From positions 1-50,857 of the forward strand of contig CALIZB010000074.1 of the NCBI GenBank assembly GCA_938028625.1: a stretch of DNA of 50,857 nt, given 5' to 3'. Made by a program: the position numbers and the translations under genes. The number at the start of each line of letters is the position of its first letter. The stretch's first letter is position 1. Under the pieces are notes generated by a model. It searched no databases and was not told where the DNA came from. It worked only from the letters and a program-made list of their open reading frames with translations. This DNA is from an uncultured Bacteroidia bacterium (GTDB lineage Bacteria; Bacteroidota; Bacteroidia; JANWVE01). Below, piece after piece: positions 9,936 to 20,372 of this stretch.

Positions 9936-10379
9936 ATGATAGAAATCAGAAAAGTAGCTCGTCATGAATTATCACAAGTATTAGATTTGGTAAAACAGCT
10001 AGCTTTGTTTGAAAAAGCCCCGCAGGAAGTTACAGTAACCCTTGAAGAATACGAAAGAGATTTTGAAGACAACATATTTGATGCACTTGTAGCTTTGGAT
10101 AATCAAAAAGTGATAGGTATAGCGTTATATTACATTGGTTATTCTACTTGGAAAGGTAAAATGCTCTATTTAGATGATTTTTTTGTACTCCCTGAATACA
10201 GAAATCAAAAAATAGGAGAAAAACTTTTTAACGTTATCATAGAAGAAGCCAAAGAACAACAATGTAACCTTATCAAATGGCAAGTATTAGACTGGAATAC
10301 CGAAGCGCAACGTTTTTATCAGAAATATAACGCCATTATAGAAAAAGAATGGTGGAACGGTAAAATTATTCTGCTATAA
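9936..10379 (+). CDS. GNAT family N-acetyltransferase
   Basis: MIEIRKVARHELSQVLDLVKQLA ... LYLDDFFVLPEYRNQKIGEKLF ... WNTEAQRFYQKYNA is typical of diamine-type GNATs. ATG 9936 preferred over TTG 9900. Confidence 0.9.
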   Translation: MIEIRKVARHELSQVLDLVKQLALFEKAPQEVTVTLEEYERDFEDNIFDALVALDNQKVIGIALYYIGYSTWKGKMLYLDDFFVLPEYRNQKIGEKLFNVIIEEAKEQQCNLIKWQVLDWNTEAQRFYQKYNAIIEKEWWNGKIILL

Positions 10380-10432
10380 CCTCGCTCATTTTTTCTAACT
10401 GTTTTTTATAGAATAAATTCTTATTTTTGTGT

Positions 10433-12544
10433 ATGCAAAAGTTTGTTTTTTTATGTTTGTGGGTATTTTTATCTTGTGTAATACTCTTTGCACAAAATGA
10501 TGTAAATGAAAAAAGTACTCTCAATGATATTCTAGAACAATCTACTAATGACGGTGATGATAACAGCGCCGTAGACTATGAACAACTTACACTTTTGCTG
10601 TTAGATTTACGCAAAAATCCTACTAATCTTAATGATATCAAAGAAGATATTTTGCTTCAACTACCAGGTATGAATAGCATACTTGTCAATAACCTTCGTA
10701 GATACATTCAACAAAATGGCAAATTAACCTCTGTGTTTGAATTACAAGCTGTACCTGGTTTTGATTTAGATATTATCAGCCGCATAGAACCTTATATCAC
10801 TGTAAAAGAAAGCTCTGTATATGACATAAATCCAAATGAAAAAGCCTTTCCAAGACCGAATATTCGCAACATTCCCAAAGATTTACATTATGAACTCATA
10901 GCAAGAAGCATTCGTATTTTAGAAAAACAAGAAGGTTATATTAGAACATCAGGGAATCGTTATCTTGGTGACCCATGGCGGCAGTACTTTCGTTTCAGAG
11001 GAATGTATAGGAATAATGTTTCTTTTGGAATAGTAGCAGAGAAAGATGCAGGAGAACAATTTTTATGGCAACCTAATCAAAAAATGTATGGTGCAGATTT
11101 TATCTCTGCACACTTTCATATACGTGATTTTGGTAGAATAAAAGCACTTTCTATCGGAGATTATACCCTTAATATCGGTCAGGGTTTAGTTTTTTGGAAC
11201 GGATTAGCATTTGGTAAAGGTGTAGAAACCATTAACGTTGTTAAGCGAAATGGCAGAGGAATATTACCGTATCGTTCTGTAAATGAATATATGTTTGCTC
11301 GCGGAGTAGCTACTACTATGGCTATTACAAAGCGTATTGAAGTTACTGCATTTTATTCCAATCGCAATCTTGATGCATCGGTAGCGCTTACAGATGCTTT
11401 ATCAGAAGAAATTTTAGCTTTTTCAACAATTAACCTTGCAGGCTTACATAGAACAGAAACCGAGTTAAGTAAAAAAAATAATGTTAATGAACAAATAGCA
11501 GGGAGTCGTGTGGCTTATCAGAAGCATAATTTTAAGGCAGGCTGTACAGGATATTATCAGCAGTTTAACAGACCTTTTGTTGTATCTACTAACGGATACA
11601 AGAGATATGAATTTTCTGATAAAACAAATGCTGTTCTTGGGGCAGATTATGATTATACCTTTGAGAACATGAATTTTTTTGGTGAGGTAGCTATGAGTAA
11701 AAATCAAAAATTTGCTACGATACAAGGCGCACTGATAAGTTTAGACCCAAAAGTAGATGCAGCCGTGCTATTTCGCTATTTAGATAAAAGTTTTCATAAT
11801 ACGAATGGAAATGTATTTGCAGAACGCCGTTTTGACCTTAATAATGAAACAGGAATTTATACAGGAATTAAAATAAAACCTACTTCAAAGTGGTTATTAA
11901 GTAGTTATTATGACAAATTTTGGTTTTCTCAATGGCGTTATGATGTATCTATGCCATCAGAAGGTAGCCGTTTTTTAGCACAGATAGATTATTCTTTTTC
12001 TAGGCAAAATCTTGTTTCTTTACGGTACAGGCATAACTTTAAGCAAAAAAATGCAGATAATCCTATTTCTACTCAAAACTTGAAGTATATTGATAATTTT
12101 TATACAGATTATTTTCGTTTAGATAACCGCATTCAACTTACACAAACATTAGAAAGTCATACGCGTATAGAATTTTCATGGTATAAAGACGATATAAAGA
12201 AAATTTACCCAGGATTGTTGATTTTACAAGATTTGAACTTCAAAGTATGGAAAAATAAATTAGAATTTACAGGTAGGTATGCTATTTTTGATGCTAAAAA
12301 TTACGAGTCTCGCATTTATGCATACGAAAACGATATTTTAGGACTGTATACCATTCCTGCATACAGTGGTGTAGGTACGCGTACATATGTTATGGTACGT
12401 TGGGTGCTTACAGATAAGATAGATTTCTGGGCAAGATATTCTAATACACTCTATACAGATAGAGATAGTGTAGGGTCATATTTAGATGAAAGCAAAGGGA
12501 ATATACGCTCTGATATTAAACTACAACTGAGAATTACGTTTTAA
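10433..12544 (+). CDS. Helix-hairpin-helix domain plus probable outer-membrane beta-barrel protein
   Basis: Signal peptide; LLQLPGMNSILVNNLRRYIQQNGKLTSVFELQAVPGFDLDIISRIEPYI is a tandem HhH; the rest is alternating aromatic beta-strand-like and ends in KLQLRITF. Confidence 0.82.
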   Translation: MQKFVFLCLWVFLSCVILFAQNDVNEKSTLNDILEQSTNDGDDNSAVDYEQLTLLLLDLRKNPTNLNDIKEDILLQLPGMNSILVNNLRRYIQQNGKLTSVFELQAVPGFDLDIISRIEPYITVKESSVYDINPNEKAFPRPNIRNIPKDLHYELIARSIRILEKQEGYIRTSGNRYLGDPWRQYFRFRGMYRNNVSFGIVAEKDAGEQFLWQPNQKMYGADFISAHFHIRDFGRIKALSIGDYTLNIGQGLVFWNGLAFGKGVETINVVKRNGRGILPYRSVNEYMFARGVATTMAITKRIEVTAFYSNRNLDASVALTDALSEEILAFSTINLAGLHRTETELSKKNNVNEQIAGSRVAYQKHNFKAGCTGYYQQFNRPFVVSTNGYKRYEFSDKTNAVLGADYDYTFENMNFFGEVAMSKNQKFATIQGALISLDPKVDAAVLFRYLDKSFHNTNGNVFAERRFDLNNETGIYTGIKIKPTSKWLLSSYYDKFWFSQWRYDVSMPSEGSRFLAQIDYSFSRQNLVSLRYRHNFKQKNADNPISTQNLKYIDNFYTDYFRLDNRIQLTQTLESHTRIEFSWYKDDIKKIYPGLLILQDLNFKVWKNKLEFTGRYAIFDAKNYESRIYAYENDILGLYTIPAYSGVGTRTYVMVRWVLTDKIDFWARYSNTLYTDRDSVGSYLDESKGNIRSDIKLQLRITF

Positions 12545-12639
12545 GAGAAAATAGTTTGCAAAAAATTAGTTTGAACAGGCGAGCTTTCAGCTTGCTCATT
12601 GAGCAGGATTCAACATCTACACATCTAAAACTGATATTA

Positions 12640-12676
12640 AAATTAAAAAATGCAATGATGAACTACACCATTGCAT
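12640..12676 (-). terminator. Rho-independent terminator downstream of fumC
   Basis: Reverse strand TGCAATGGTGTAGTTCATCATTGCATTTTTTAATTTT: 7-bp stem TGCAATG/CATTGCA (plus partial extension) followed by a T-run. Confidence 0.75.
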
Positions 12677-12698
12677 TAAAGAGAAAGAAGCGGTAAAA

Positions 12699-14096
12699 TC
12701 AGTTACCAAGCATTTTTTTGGCATCTACCCATTGGTCAAACTGCTCATTAGTAAGTAAATTAAGTTCAAGAGCGGCTTCGCGCAGCGTTTTATTTTCTTT
12801 ATGGGCTTTTTTGGCAATTTTTGCGGCATTTTCGTACCCTATATGTGGATTAAGTGCGGTTACCAGCATAAGTGAGTTTTCAAGATGTTTTTGTATCATA
12901 GGATAATTAGGTTCTATACCTACGGCACAATGTTCATTAAAGCTACTGCAAGCATCACCTAAAAGACGTGCAGAAGTAAGGATATTGTAAATAATCATAG
13001 GTTTGAACACGTTTAGTTCAAAATGTCCGTTCATGCCGCCTACGGTCACAGCCATATCATTACCAATGACTTGCGCGCATACCATAGTCATGGCTTCGGC
13101 TTGGGTAGGATTTACTTTACCGGGCATAATAGAAGAACCAGGTTCATTTTCAGGGATAAGAATCTCTGCAAAACCGCTACGAGGTCCGGAAGCTAATAAA
13201 CGAATATCATTAGCGATTTTCATGAGTGCTACGGCAGTAGTTTTGAAAGCACCTGAAAGTTCTACCATAGCATCATGGCTGGCTAAGGCTTCAAATTTAT
13301 TTTCTGCGGTACGGAAAGGTAAACCTGTAAACTCTGCTATTTTTTGCGCTACTTTTTCTGCGTATCCTTTGGGTGCATTTAAACCTGTACCTACGGCAGT
13401 ACCACCGAGTGCTAATTCTGCAACATGTTCTAATGCTTTTTCAATAGCTTTTACCGCATGGTCAAGTTGGGATACATATCCTGAAAATTCTTGTCCAAGC
13501 GTAAGGGGAGTAGCGTCCATGAGGTGTGTTCTACCAATTTTTACTATATCCTTAAAAGATTCAGATTTTTGGGCAAGGGTATCTCTGAGGGCTTTTATCA
13601 TAGGAATAGTGTGTTTTACAACTATCTGATAAGCGGCAATGTGCATAGCGGTAGGAAAAGTATCATTAGAACTTTGCGATTTATTAACATCATCATTAGG
13701 GTGTAAAATCTTTTTTTCATCAGTAAGTTTGCCACCTGAGAGCACATGTGCGCGATAAGCTATAACTTCATTTACGTTCATGTTACTTTGTGTGCCTGAA
13801 CCTGTTTGCCATATTACAAGTGGAAATTCATCATCTAATTTACCTTGTAAAATTTCATCACAAACTTTGCTTATCCATTCCATTTTTTCTTTGGATAATA
13901 CACCAAGTTCATAATTCGTTATAGCGGCGGCTTTTTTGAGAATAGCAAACGCATAAATCACTTCTTTGGGCATACGATGTCCGAGTGATAAGCCAATGCT
14001 GAAATTCTGAGTAGAACGTTGCGTTTGTGCACCCCAGTAGCGATGAGCAGGGACTTCAACAGGCCCCATGGTATCTTTTTCTATACGATATTCCAT
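12699..14096 (-). CDS. fumC: Class II fumarate hydratase
   Basis: [28 protein letters not shown] ... [14 protein letters not shown] ... [13 protein letters not shown] signature. Start probably ATG 14096; TATATTTG is 18 nt upstream. Confidence 0.97.
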   Translation of the reverse strand: MEYRIEKDTMGPVEVPAHRYWGAQTQRSTQNFSIGLSLGHRMPKEVIYAFAILKKAAAITNYELGVLSKEKMEWISKVCDEILQGKLDDEFPLVIWQTGSGTQSNMNVNEVIAYRAHVLSGGKLTDEKKILHPNDDVNKSQSSNDTFPTAMHIAAYQIVVKHTIPMIKALRDTLAQKSESFKDIVKIGRTHLMDATPLTLGQEFSGYVSQLDHAVKAIEKALEHVAELALGGTAVGTGLNAPKGYAEKVAQKIAEFTGLPFRTAENKFEALASHDAMVELSGAFKTTAVALMKIANDIRLLASGPRSGFAEILIPENEPGSSIMPGKVNPTQAEAMTMVCAQVIGNDMAVTVGGMNGHFELNVFKPMIIYNILTSARLLGDACSSFNEHCAVGIEPNYPMIQKHLENSLMLVTALNPHIGYENAAKIAKKAHKENKTLREAALELNLLTNEQFDQWVDAKKMLGN

Positions 14097-14189
14097 ATAC
14101 ACTTGATTTGTGTTCAAATATACTTTATTTTTTTCAATGTAAAAGTATGTTGCTTTACTATTTAGTTTTGAGTGTTTGTTATTTTACTT

Positions 14190-14909
14190 TTATGAAGTTC
14201 TTATTCTTTCTAAAAAAACCGCAGTAGCTACTGCAACGTTCAAAGATTCTGCTTTGCCTATACGAGGAATAGTAACAGAAACCGCATGAGGTAATTTATT
14301 TTGAATACCTTTACTTTCATTGCCCATTTGTAAAATAAAAGGTTCTTGAAAAGTAATCTGTTCAATAGGTATTCCTTGTAAATCGGCTATATATACGTTT
14401 GAAGCATTTTGAGGTATCTCCTCAACAGTAATACAATTTACTCGCAAAAACGACCCCATGCTTGCTTGTAAGGTTTTTGGATTGTAAATATCTACGCAAT
14501 CGGGGGTAAGTAGAATCTGCGGTATGCCGTACCAATCGCAAGTACGAATAATAGTGCCTAAATTACCTGGGTCACGTATGCTTTCTAAAAATAACGCATT
14601 TTGTAAAGGATTATATTCTGATACAGTAGGTATACGCATGAGTGCCATAATTTTTGGAAAAACTTGCATTTGAGTAAGTTGTTTGCTTTGTGCAGAAGTA
14701 AGCACATAAATAGGAACAGAATGCGGTAAAGTATATTGAGGAACATAATTTTCTGTAACATAGATAGCTTTTATCCAAGAAAGTCCATCTTGTATAATCT
14801 CTTGAATAATTTTATCTCCTTCTATGAGGAATTCCTGTCGGGCATAGCGATATTTGCTCAAATGCAGTTTTTTTAGTTCTTTACATTGATTTTGACTAAT
14901 TCTGTTCAT
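14190..14909 (-). CDS. SpoU/TrmH family RNA methyltransferase
   Basis: LHLSKYRYARQEFLIEGDKIIQEI N-terminus; ALFLESIRDPGNLGTIIRTCDWYGI; FILQMGNESKGI; VTIPRIGKAESLNVAVATAVFLE. Confidence 0.95.
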   Translation of the reverse strand: MNRISQNQCKELKKLHLSKYRYARQEFLIEGDKIIQEIIQDGLSWIKAIYVTENYVPQYTLPHSVPIYVLTSAQSKQLTQMQVFPKIMALMRIPTVSEYNPLQNALFLESIRDPGNLGTIIRTCDWYGIPQILLTPDCVDIYNPKTLQASMGSFLRVNCITVEEIPQNASNVYIADLQGIPIEQITFQEPFILQMGNESKGIQNKLPHAVSVTIPRIGKAESLNVAVATAVFLERIRTS

Positions 14910-16317
14910 GATTGAGTGTGTTTATCTCAAATATCTCACCTTTGGCAGGAATCTGTACATTTGGAAAATTATGTTTTTTTAATAGTTCCTTAAAGGTAAG
15001 TTGTTCTTGATATTCACCATGTACTAAAAACACACCTTTAAGAAGGTTTTTATCTTGTGTATCTATAAATTTTAGAAGTTCGGATTGGTCTGCATGAGCA
15101 GAGAAAGCATCAATTTGTTCTGTATGGGCAAGAATAGGAATAGTATCTCCGAATATTTCTAACTGTGGTGGGTCTTTTTTCAAAATTTTTGAACCGAGAG
15201 TATTCTCTGCACAAAAACCTACAATGAGAATTGTGTTTTCAGGTTTAGCAAGGTTGTTTTTGAGATGGTGCATTACTCTACCCCCATCGCCCATACCTGA
15301 AGCGCTAATAATTACACAAGGTCCTTCTAATTTATTAAGTTGTTTACTTTCTTCTTTGGTTGCTACATAAGTAAGCCTGTCAAATTCAAATGGATTATGA
15401 TTTTGGTTAAAATATGCTATTACCTCGTCATCAAAACAATCAGAGTATTTAATAAACACGTTTTGAGTTAAATCTGTAGCTAATGGACTGTCTACATAGA
15501 CAGGCACATGTTGTAATTTACCTATACGACTGAGTTTTTCAAATGCAAATACCACAGCTTGGGTTCTATCTAAACTAAAAGCAGGAATGATAAGTTTAGC
15601 TTTGCGTTGTATGCAGGTTTCATTAAATATACGAAGTAAAGCCTCTTCGGCAGTTTCTTTACGGGAGTGCATTCTTGCGCCATAGGTAGACTCTATTATA
15701 AGATAATCTACCTGTGGCATAGGTACAGGGTCACGCAATACTAAACGGTTTTCTGTGCCAATATCTCCTGTAAAACCAATACGAGTAGTTTTTTCATTTT
15801 CTCTAATCTCTAGAGTAACACTGGCTGAACCCAGGATATGCCCTGCATCTGTGAACATAAACTTTACCTGTGGGTGCAAGGTATACCATTTATTGTAATG
15901 GGCGGTGTGAAAAAGTTCTAAGGTATTACGTACATCTTCTTGGGAATACAAAGGTTGCAAAGGAGTTTTATTGTTTTTTGCTTTTCTTTTTTTTGCATCA
16001 TTTTCGTTGATATTGGCACTATCTGTAAGAATGTAAGCGCATAAATCAAAAGTGGCGGGAGTAGAGATAATTTTACCTCTGAAGCCTTGTTTTACAAGAT
16101 TAGGGATATTCCCTGCATGGTCTGCATGGGCGTGGCTAAGTATAACCACGTCAATTTGGCTAGCATCAAAAGGAAAAGATTTATTTTTTACATAAAGCTC
16201 TTCTTTTACACCTTGATAAAGACCACATTCTAATAATATCTTAAAACCGTCGGCGAGTTCAATTAAGTGCATGCTCCCCGTAATTTCACGGGCAGCACCC
16301 CAAAAGGTTATCTTCAT
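14896..16317 (-). CDS. MBL-fold beta-CASP exonuclease-like protein (RNA-specificity domain)
   Basis: LSHAHADHAGNIP metal site; ESTYGARMH; beta-CASP region IPAFSLDRTQAVVF; ISASGMGDGGRVMHHL; SAHADQSEL; LVHGE. Confidence 0.95.
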   Translation of the reverse strand: MKITFWGAAREITGSMHLIELADGFKILLECGLYQGVKEELYVKNKSFPFDASQIDVVILSHAHADHAGNIPNLVKQGFRGKIISTPATFDLCAYILTDSANINENDAKKRKAKNNKTPLQPLYSQEDVRNTLELFHTAHYNKWYTLHPQVKFMFTDAGHILGSASVTLEIRENEKTTRIGFTGDIGTENRLVLRDPVPMPQVDYLIIESTYGARMHSRKETAEEALLRIFNETCIQRKAKLIIPAFSLDRTQAVVFAFEKLSRIGKLQHVPVYVDSPLATDLTQNVFIKYSDCFDDEVIAYFNQNHNPFEFDRLTYVATKEESKQLNKLEGPCVIISASGMGDGGRVMHHLKNNLAKPENTILIVGFCAENTLGSKILKKDPPQLEIFGDTIPILAHTEQIDAFSAHADQSELLKFIDTQDKNLLKGVFLVHGEYQEQLTFKELLKKHNFPNVQIPAKGEIFEINTLNHEQN

Positions 16318-16451
16318 ATTGTTTTCTAAAATAAAAGTAAAAACTGTTTCTATAGGGTTTTAATAATGTTTTTTGCAAAGATAAACAAACAAAGACTTTA
16401 TGCAAAAAATTTTGTTTATAGTAATCAGCAGGATACTGAATATATACTGAA

Positions 16452-16476
16452 AAACCGCAACAAATTGTTGCGGTTT
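16452..16476. terminator. Strong intergenic hairpin, probable terminator of the enoyl-CoA hydratase gene
   Basis: AAACCGCAACAA-A-TTGTTGCGGTTT: perfect 12-bp inverted repeat between two minus-strand genes; short T tract on the minus side. Confidence 0.6.
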
Positions 16477-16535
16477 AATAAAAACTTCGTTTTTTATTTT
16501 GTTAAATATTCGGTACTGTGAGGGTTAATTCAGAA

Positions 16536-17303
16536 TTAAAAATTAGGTTTTCTTTTTTCAAGGAATGCGCTTACCCCTTCTTTGAAGTCATTGTGTGTAA
16601 AACACTGTCCAAAGTTTTTAACTTCTTCTTCAAAACCATTTTTATTCCTGTCAAAATAAGCATTTACGCTTTTTATAGAAAGATACACTGCATTCGGACT
16701 TTGAGCATGTATTTTAGCTAAAATTTCTTTACATTTATTGAGTAATTCGTTCTGAGGCACAACATAGTTTACCAATCCAAGTGTGTAAGCATCGTTAGCG
16801 CTTATCATATCAGTAGTTAAGATAAGTTCTAAGGCTTTTGTTTTTCCTATGTACTGTACTAATCTTTGTGTACCACCGTATCCGGGGATAAGTCCTAATT
16901 TTACTTCGGGCTGTCCGAATTTGGCATTTTCAGAAGCTACACGAAGATGGCATGCCATAGCTAATTCACACCCTCCACCCAAAGCGAAACCGTTTACAGC
17001 GGCAATTACGGGTTTAGGAGAATTTTCTATCATGCCAAAAATAACATGACCATTATTGGCTAAATTAGACGCCTGCTGTGCGTCAAGCCCTACAAATTCC
17101 TGAATATCTGCGCCTGCGGCAAAGGCTTTTTCGCCTGAACCTGTAATGATTACAGATTTTACCTCTGTATTTGCCAAAGCCTGAGTAAAAGCATTTCTTA
17201 AATCTGTAAGCAAAGCCTGATTTAAGGCATTGAGCTTGTCAGGACGATTTAAGGTAATAATACAAATGTTGTTTTCTACGGATACTAATAATGTCTGATA
17301 CAT
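16536..17303 (-). CDS. Enoyl-CoA hydratase/isomerase family protein
   Basis: IITLNRPDKLNALNQALL; AFAAGADIQEF; AAVNGFALGGGCELAMACHLRVAS; KLGLIPGYGGTQRL. Start likely MYQTLL at 17303. Confidence 0.95.
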   Translation of the reverse strand: MYQTLLVSVENNICIITLNRPDKLNALNQALLTDLRNAFTQALANTEVKSVIITGSGEKAFAAGADIQEFVGLDAQQASNLANNGHVIFGMIENSPKPVIAAVNGFALGGGCELAMACHLRVASENAKFGQPEVKLGLIPGYGGTQRLVQYIGKTKALELILTTDMISANDAYTLGLVNYVVPQNELLNKCKEILAKIHAQSPNAVYLSIKSVNAYFDRNKNGFEEEVKNFGQCFTHNDFKEGVSAFLEKRKPNF

Positions 17304-17394
17304 ACTGCAAATCAAGTAATTTTTTGTCAACAAGACAAAAAACTGTGTAAATATTAGAATTTCAGAATTCGGATTATCAACTTCGGATTTGTAG

Positions 17395-17435
17395 ATTCGG
17401 TCATTGAGTAGAACGCAGTTCGTACTGAAATGACC
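17395..17435. repeat. Hairpin repeat copy A
   Basis: ATTCGGTCATTGAGTAGAACGCAGTTCGTACTGAAATGACC; arms GGTCATT/AATGACC, inner AGTA-GAAC...GTTC-G-TACT. Confidence 0.6.
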
Positions 17436-17465
17436 TTGTTTTAGAATTTCGGATTTTGAAAGGAT

Positions 17466-18491
17466 TTAAATAACCTTAACTAACTTAACAAGCTCATCTT
17501 TGTAGTTTTTACCTATTGGAATATTGTGATTCTGGATATATACGTGTCCGTCTTCAATCTTTGTAATTTTATTGATAGCTACAATATAAGAACGGTGTAC
17601 TCTACAAAATTGTGGATAAGGCAATAAGTCTGCAAAACGTTTGAGTAAAGCACTTGCTAGTACGCGTTTTTCTTCTAATACTATGGTAGTATAGTTATCA
17701 AAGGCTTCCAAATAGAGAATATCTTGAACTTTTATGCTCATCATGCGTCCCCTGTCGCGTACAAAAAATACACCTTCAATATCAAAGCGATTTTCCTGTG
17801 GTGTAGAGGTTTCCTGCTCTGTGTCATTGTTCTGTTCTTGTTCTAAAAAGAGAATGTATTTGTTGTTTTGTGTAGGCATTTCAGAAACAAAAATTTTAAT
17901 TTTTTCTTCCAGATTGTACCATGCGGGTTCAGGTCTGTTAAGAAAAGAAAGAATATTCGGAATAAAGGCTGTGATTTTCTTATCTGTCAGATTTTCCTGT
18001 TTAAGCAGTTTAAGGGCATGGGTATTAAAAAACACAATATTGAGTTCATAATCAAAAATGACTATTCCTTTATCAAAATAAAGATTAAGGATAGATTTGT
18101 AATCGTCCTGGTGGTGAAGGTTTTTATGTTTTTGCAGGGCAATTTCAATGGCAAACTGTAAATCTGTATCTTTGAAAGGCTTGGTCAGGTAGCCAAAAGG
18201 CTGGGTTTTTATAGCTTCCTGAAAGGTTTTGCTGTCCGCAAAAGCAGTAACAAAAATAATAGGAATATCATACTGCTGATGCAGTTCTTTTGCAGTTTCA
18301 ATACCATTTTTATCTCCTTTGATATGAATATCCATAAGAAGCAGGTCAGGCTGTGTATGAGAAAGAAAACCGAGTAAATCCTGATAGTTATCTGCTGTAC
18401 CGAGTACCTGATAGCCCATCTGGGAAAGCCTGAGTTCCATATCCATAGCGATAGCAAACTCATCTTCTACAATAAAAACTTTAATTGCCAT
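17466..18491 (-). CDS. Response regulator with REC and LytTR DNA-binding domains
   Basis: MAIKVFIVEDEFAIAMDMELRL ... LLMDIHIKGDKNG ... FVTAFAD ... GYLTKPF; C-terminal ILYLEAFDNYTTIVLEEKRVLASALLKRFADLLPYPQFCRVHRSYIVAINKI. Confidence 0.92.
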   Translation of the reverse strand: MAIKVFIVEDEFAIAMDMELRLSQMGYQVLGTADNYQDLLGFLSHTQPDLLLMDIHIKGDKNGIETAKELHQQYDIPIIFVTAFADSKTFQEAIKTQPFGYLTKPFKDTDLQFAIEIALQKHKNLHHQDDYKSILNLYFDKGIVIFDYELNIVFFNTHALKLLKQENLTDKKITAFIPNILSFLNRPEPAWYNLEEKIKIFVSEMPTQNNKYILFLEQEQNNDTEQETSTPQENRFDIEGVFFVRDRGRMMSIKVQDILYLEAFDNYTTIVLEEKRVLASALLKRFADLLPYPQFCRVHRSYIVAINKITKIEDGHVYIQNHNIPIGKNYKDELVKLVKVI

Positions 18492-18593
18492 AGCAAAAGC
18501 AGGTAAATTGAATTGAATATACAAATATAAGTTTTATTTTTTTGAAGCAAACATGAACATTTAAATCTGCTTGCTATGAGCACAAAGTGATAC

Positions 18594-19364
18594 TCATTTT
18601 ATTATCAATTTAAGCAAGCCAAAAACAATAAGAATATCATAAATGGCATGTGTCCAGGCGGCAATACCAAATCCTCTTAACAAAAATATAATCCCCAGCA
18701 CTATACCTGCCCCCATTCTAAATAAAAAAGAATTCCATGTAAATATATCTCCTCCTGTACCTATGTAATGTATGTATGAAAAAGTTGCGGCAGATATGAT
18801 AAAAATAATAAATTTAGTCCCGTACATTTTCTTTTCAGGATACATATTGTCTAACAAAACAAAAGGAAATCCTAAAAAAAGAAACCTAAAAAAGAACTCT
18901 TCGTAAAATCCTGCCCCAAGACATAAAGCAAATTGTGTGACAGCGTCTGGTTCAGAGTCAAATATAATAAGTTTATGTCCAAAAAACGCAAAATTAACAA
19001 GAGGTGCTAGCATGAAAGCATATAGCAAAGATTCTATGGTCATACCAAGAATATATCGTTTTTTTATGGTTATTCCCTGTTTTCTATCTCGCTGAACTGT
19101 AAAAATACATAACGCAAGGATAAGTACTCCCACTATAATAGTACCCCAGAAACCTAATAGACTTGCAAATTCTTGCACCCAGTTCGCAACTCCGTTAATA
19201 ACAGAAGATTGTTGTACGCGTATTAGCACTTCGTAACCTATCAGCAAAGGAAGTGCAGATAATAAAGAATAAGAAGCCTTTTTAGTAGCTTTAAAGTAAC
19301 CTAATTTTATTTCTTTTGGTGTTTCTGGTTTAGGTTTAAAGAAGAAATTTTCATTACTGTACAT
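18594..19364 (-). CDS. CPBP-family intramembrane glutamic endopeptidase
   Basis: Multiple TM segments and GAGFYEEFFFRFLFLG (EExxxR motif), later SYIHY. Confidence 0.82.
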   Translation of the reverse strand: MYSNENFFFKPKPETPKEIKLGYFKATKKASYSLLSALPLLIGYEVLIRVQQSSVINGVANWVQEFASLLGFWGTIIVGVLILALCIFTVQRDRKQGITIKKRYILGMTIESLLYAFMLAPLVNFAFFGHKLIIFDSEPDAVTQFALCLGAGFYEEFFFRFLFLGFPFVLLDNMYPEKKMYGTKFIIFIISAATFSYIHYIGTGGDIFTWNSFLFRMGAGIVLGIIFLLRGFGIAAWTHAIYDILIVFGLLKLIIK

Positions 19365-20211
19365 ATTTTATTTCTACATTAAATTCTTTTTCAGTGGATT
19401 TTAACATCTCTGCCACAGCAGGAGTAATTTTAAGCAAATAATCCGTGAGTTTGGGGTCATTGGCTTCTATACGGGCATATACACTTTTTTTATTGGTGGG
19501 ATTGATAATAGTAATAATGGTGCCTATTTTAATCTCTTTATGGATAGCTCCAAAACTATCTGCTTTTAATAAGCTGTCTGTTACTAATGCTTTACCTGTT
19601 TCTATTTTTTTCTGATAGGGTTTGACAAATACTTCATTTACAACATCTTTTTTTCCTGTTTCATCTTGGGCTACTACCTTAATCTGCGGATTAGGATTGT
19701 CAAAAGCAGGATTAACGGGTGTAACGGTGGTATTGTTATTATTATTTGTACTCTTTTGTCCGTCTGAATATCCTACAATAAGTTTTTGTCCTATTTGTAA
19801 AACAGGGGTTTGGGTAAAACCATTCCATGCGTACATTTTTTGCAAGGAAACACCATGCCTCTGAGCAATACCCCCAGGAGTATCCCCGGATTTAACTGTA
19901 TAGTAAACAGGCTGTAAAGGAGTTTTTACCACATTGTTTCCTGTGTTCTGATTAGCATTTCCGCGGGGAATGTTCAGAATTTGTCCTATGTTGAGTTTGT
20001 CCAAGTCTGTATCGGGATTTACTTCTTTTATAGCCGCAAGCGAAGTACCATATTTTTGTGCTAAACCTGAAACCGTATTACCTTGTTCTATTTTATACAA
20101 AATACAGCGCTTACCTGCAATTATTTTCTGACCCACAGAGTCTCTGGGCGTGTACGCATAACTGAATAAGGCTGTAATCATACAAAAATATACTATACAC
20201 AAACGAATCAT
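19354..20211 (-). CDS. LysM-domain secreted protein with septal ring lytic transglycosylase (RlpA)-like C-terminal region
   Basis: Two LysM modules (YKIEQGNTVSGLAQKYGTSLAAIKEVNP; YTVKSGDTPGGIAQRHGVSLQKMYAWNG). C-terminal similarity to an RlpA-like fold is only suspected. Start ATG 20211, 4 nt after TATCTTTG. Confidence 0.88.
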   Translation of the reverse strand: MIRLCIVYFCMITALFSYAYTPRDSVGQKIIAGKRCILYKIEQGNTVSGLAQKYGTSLAAIKEVNPDTDLDKLNIGQILNIPRGNANQNTGNNVVKTPLQPVYYTVKSGDTPGGIAQRHGVSLQKMYAWNGFTQTPVLQIGQKLIVGYSDGQKSTNNNNNTTVTPVNPAFDNPNPQIKVVAQDETGKKDVVNEVFVKPYQKKIETGKALVTDSLLKADSFGAIHKEIKIGTIITIINPTNKKSVYARIEANDPKLTDYLLKITPAVAEMLKSTEKEFNVEIKYVQ

Positions 20212-20372
20212 AATACAAAGATACATTATTTTCAACTTTAAAGACAGAAGTCTGCAATTATTTCATCACTCTTTTATGAGGTTTGTGTATAAGAAATACC
20301 TTATTCTTCGTAAAAAACAATAAAAAATCCCGTGCATCTAACCGTGTTTTTTCGTATTTTTGCTTTATATTT

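Noticed and set aside
13003-13629. 208-aa plus-strand ORF
   Set aside because: Antisense shadow of fumC; no recognisable domain or promoter.
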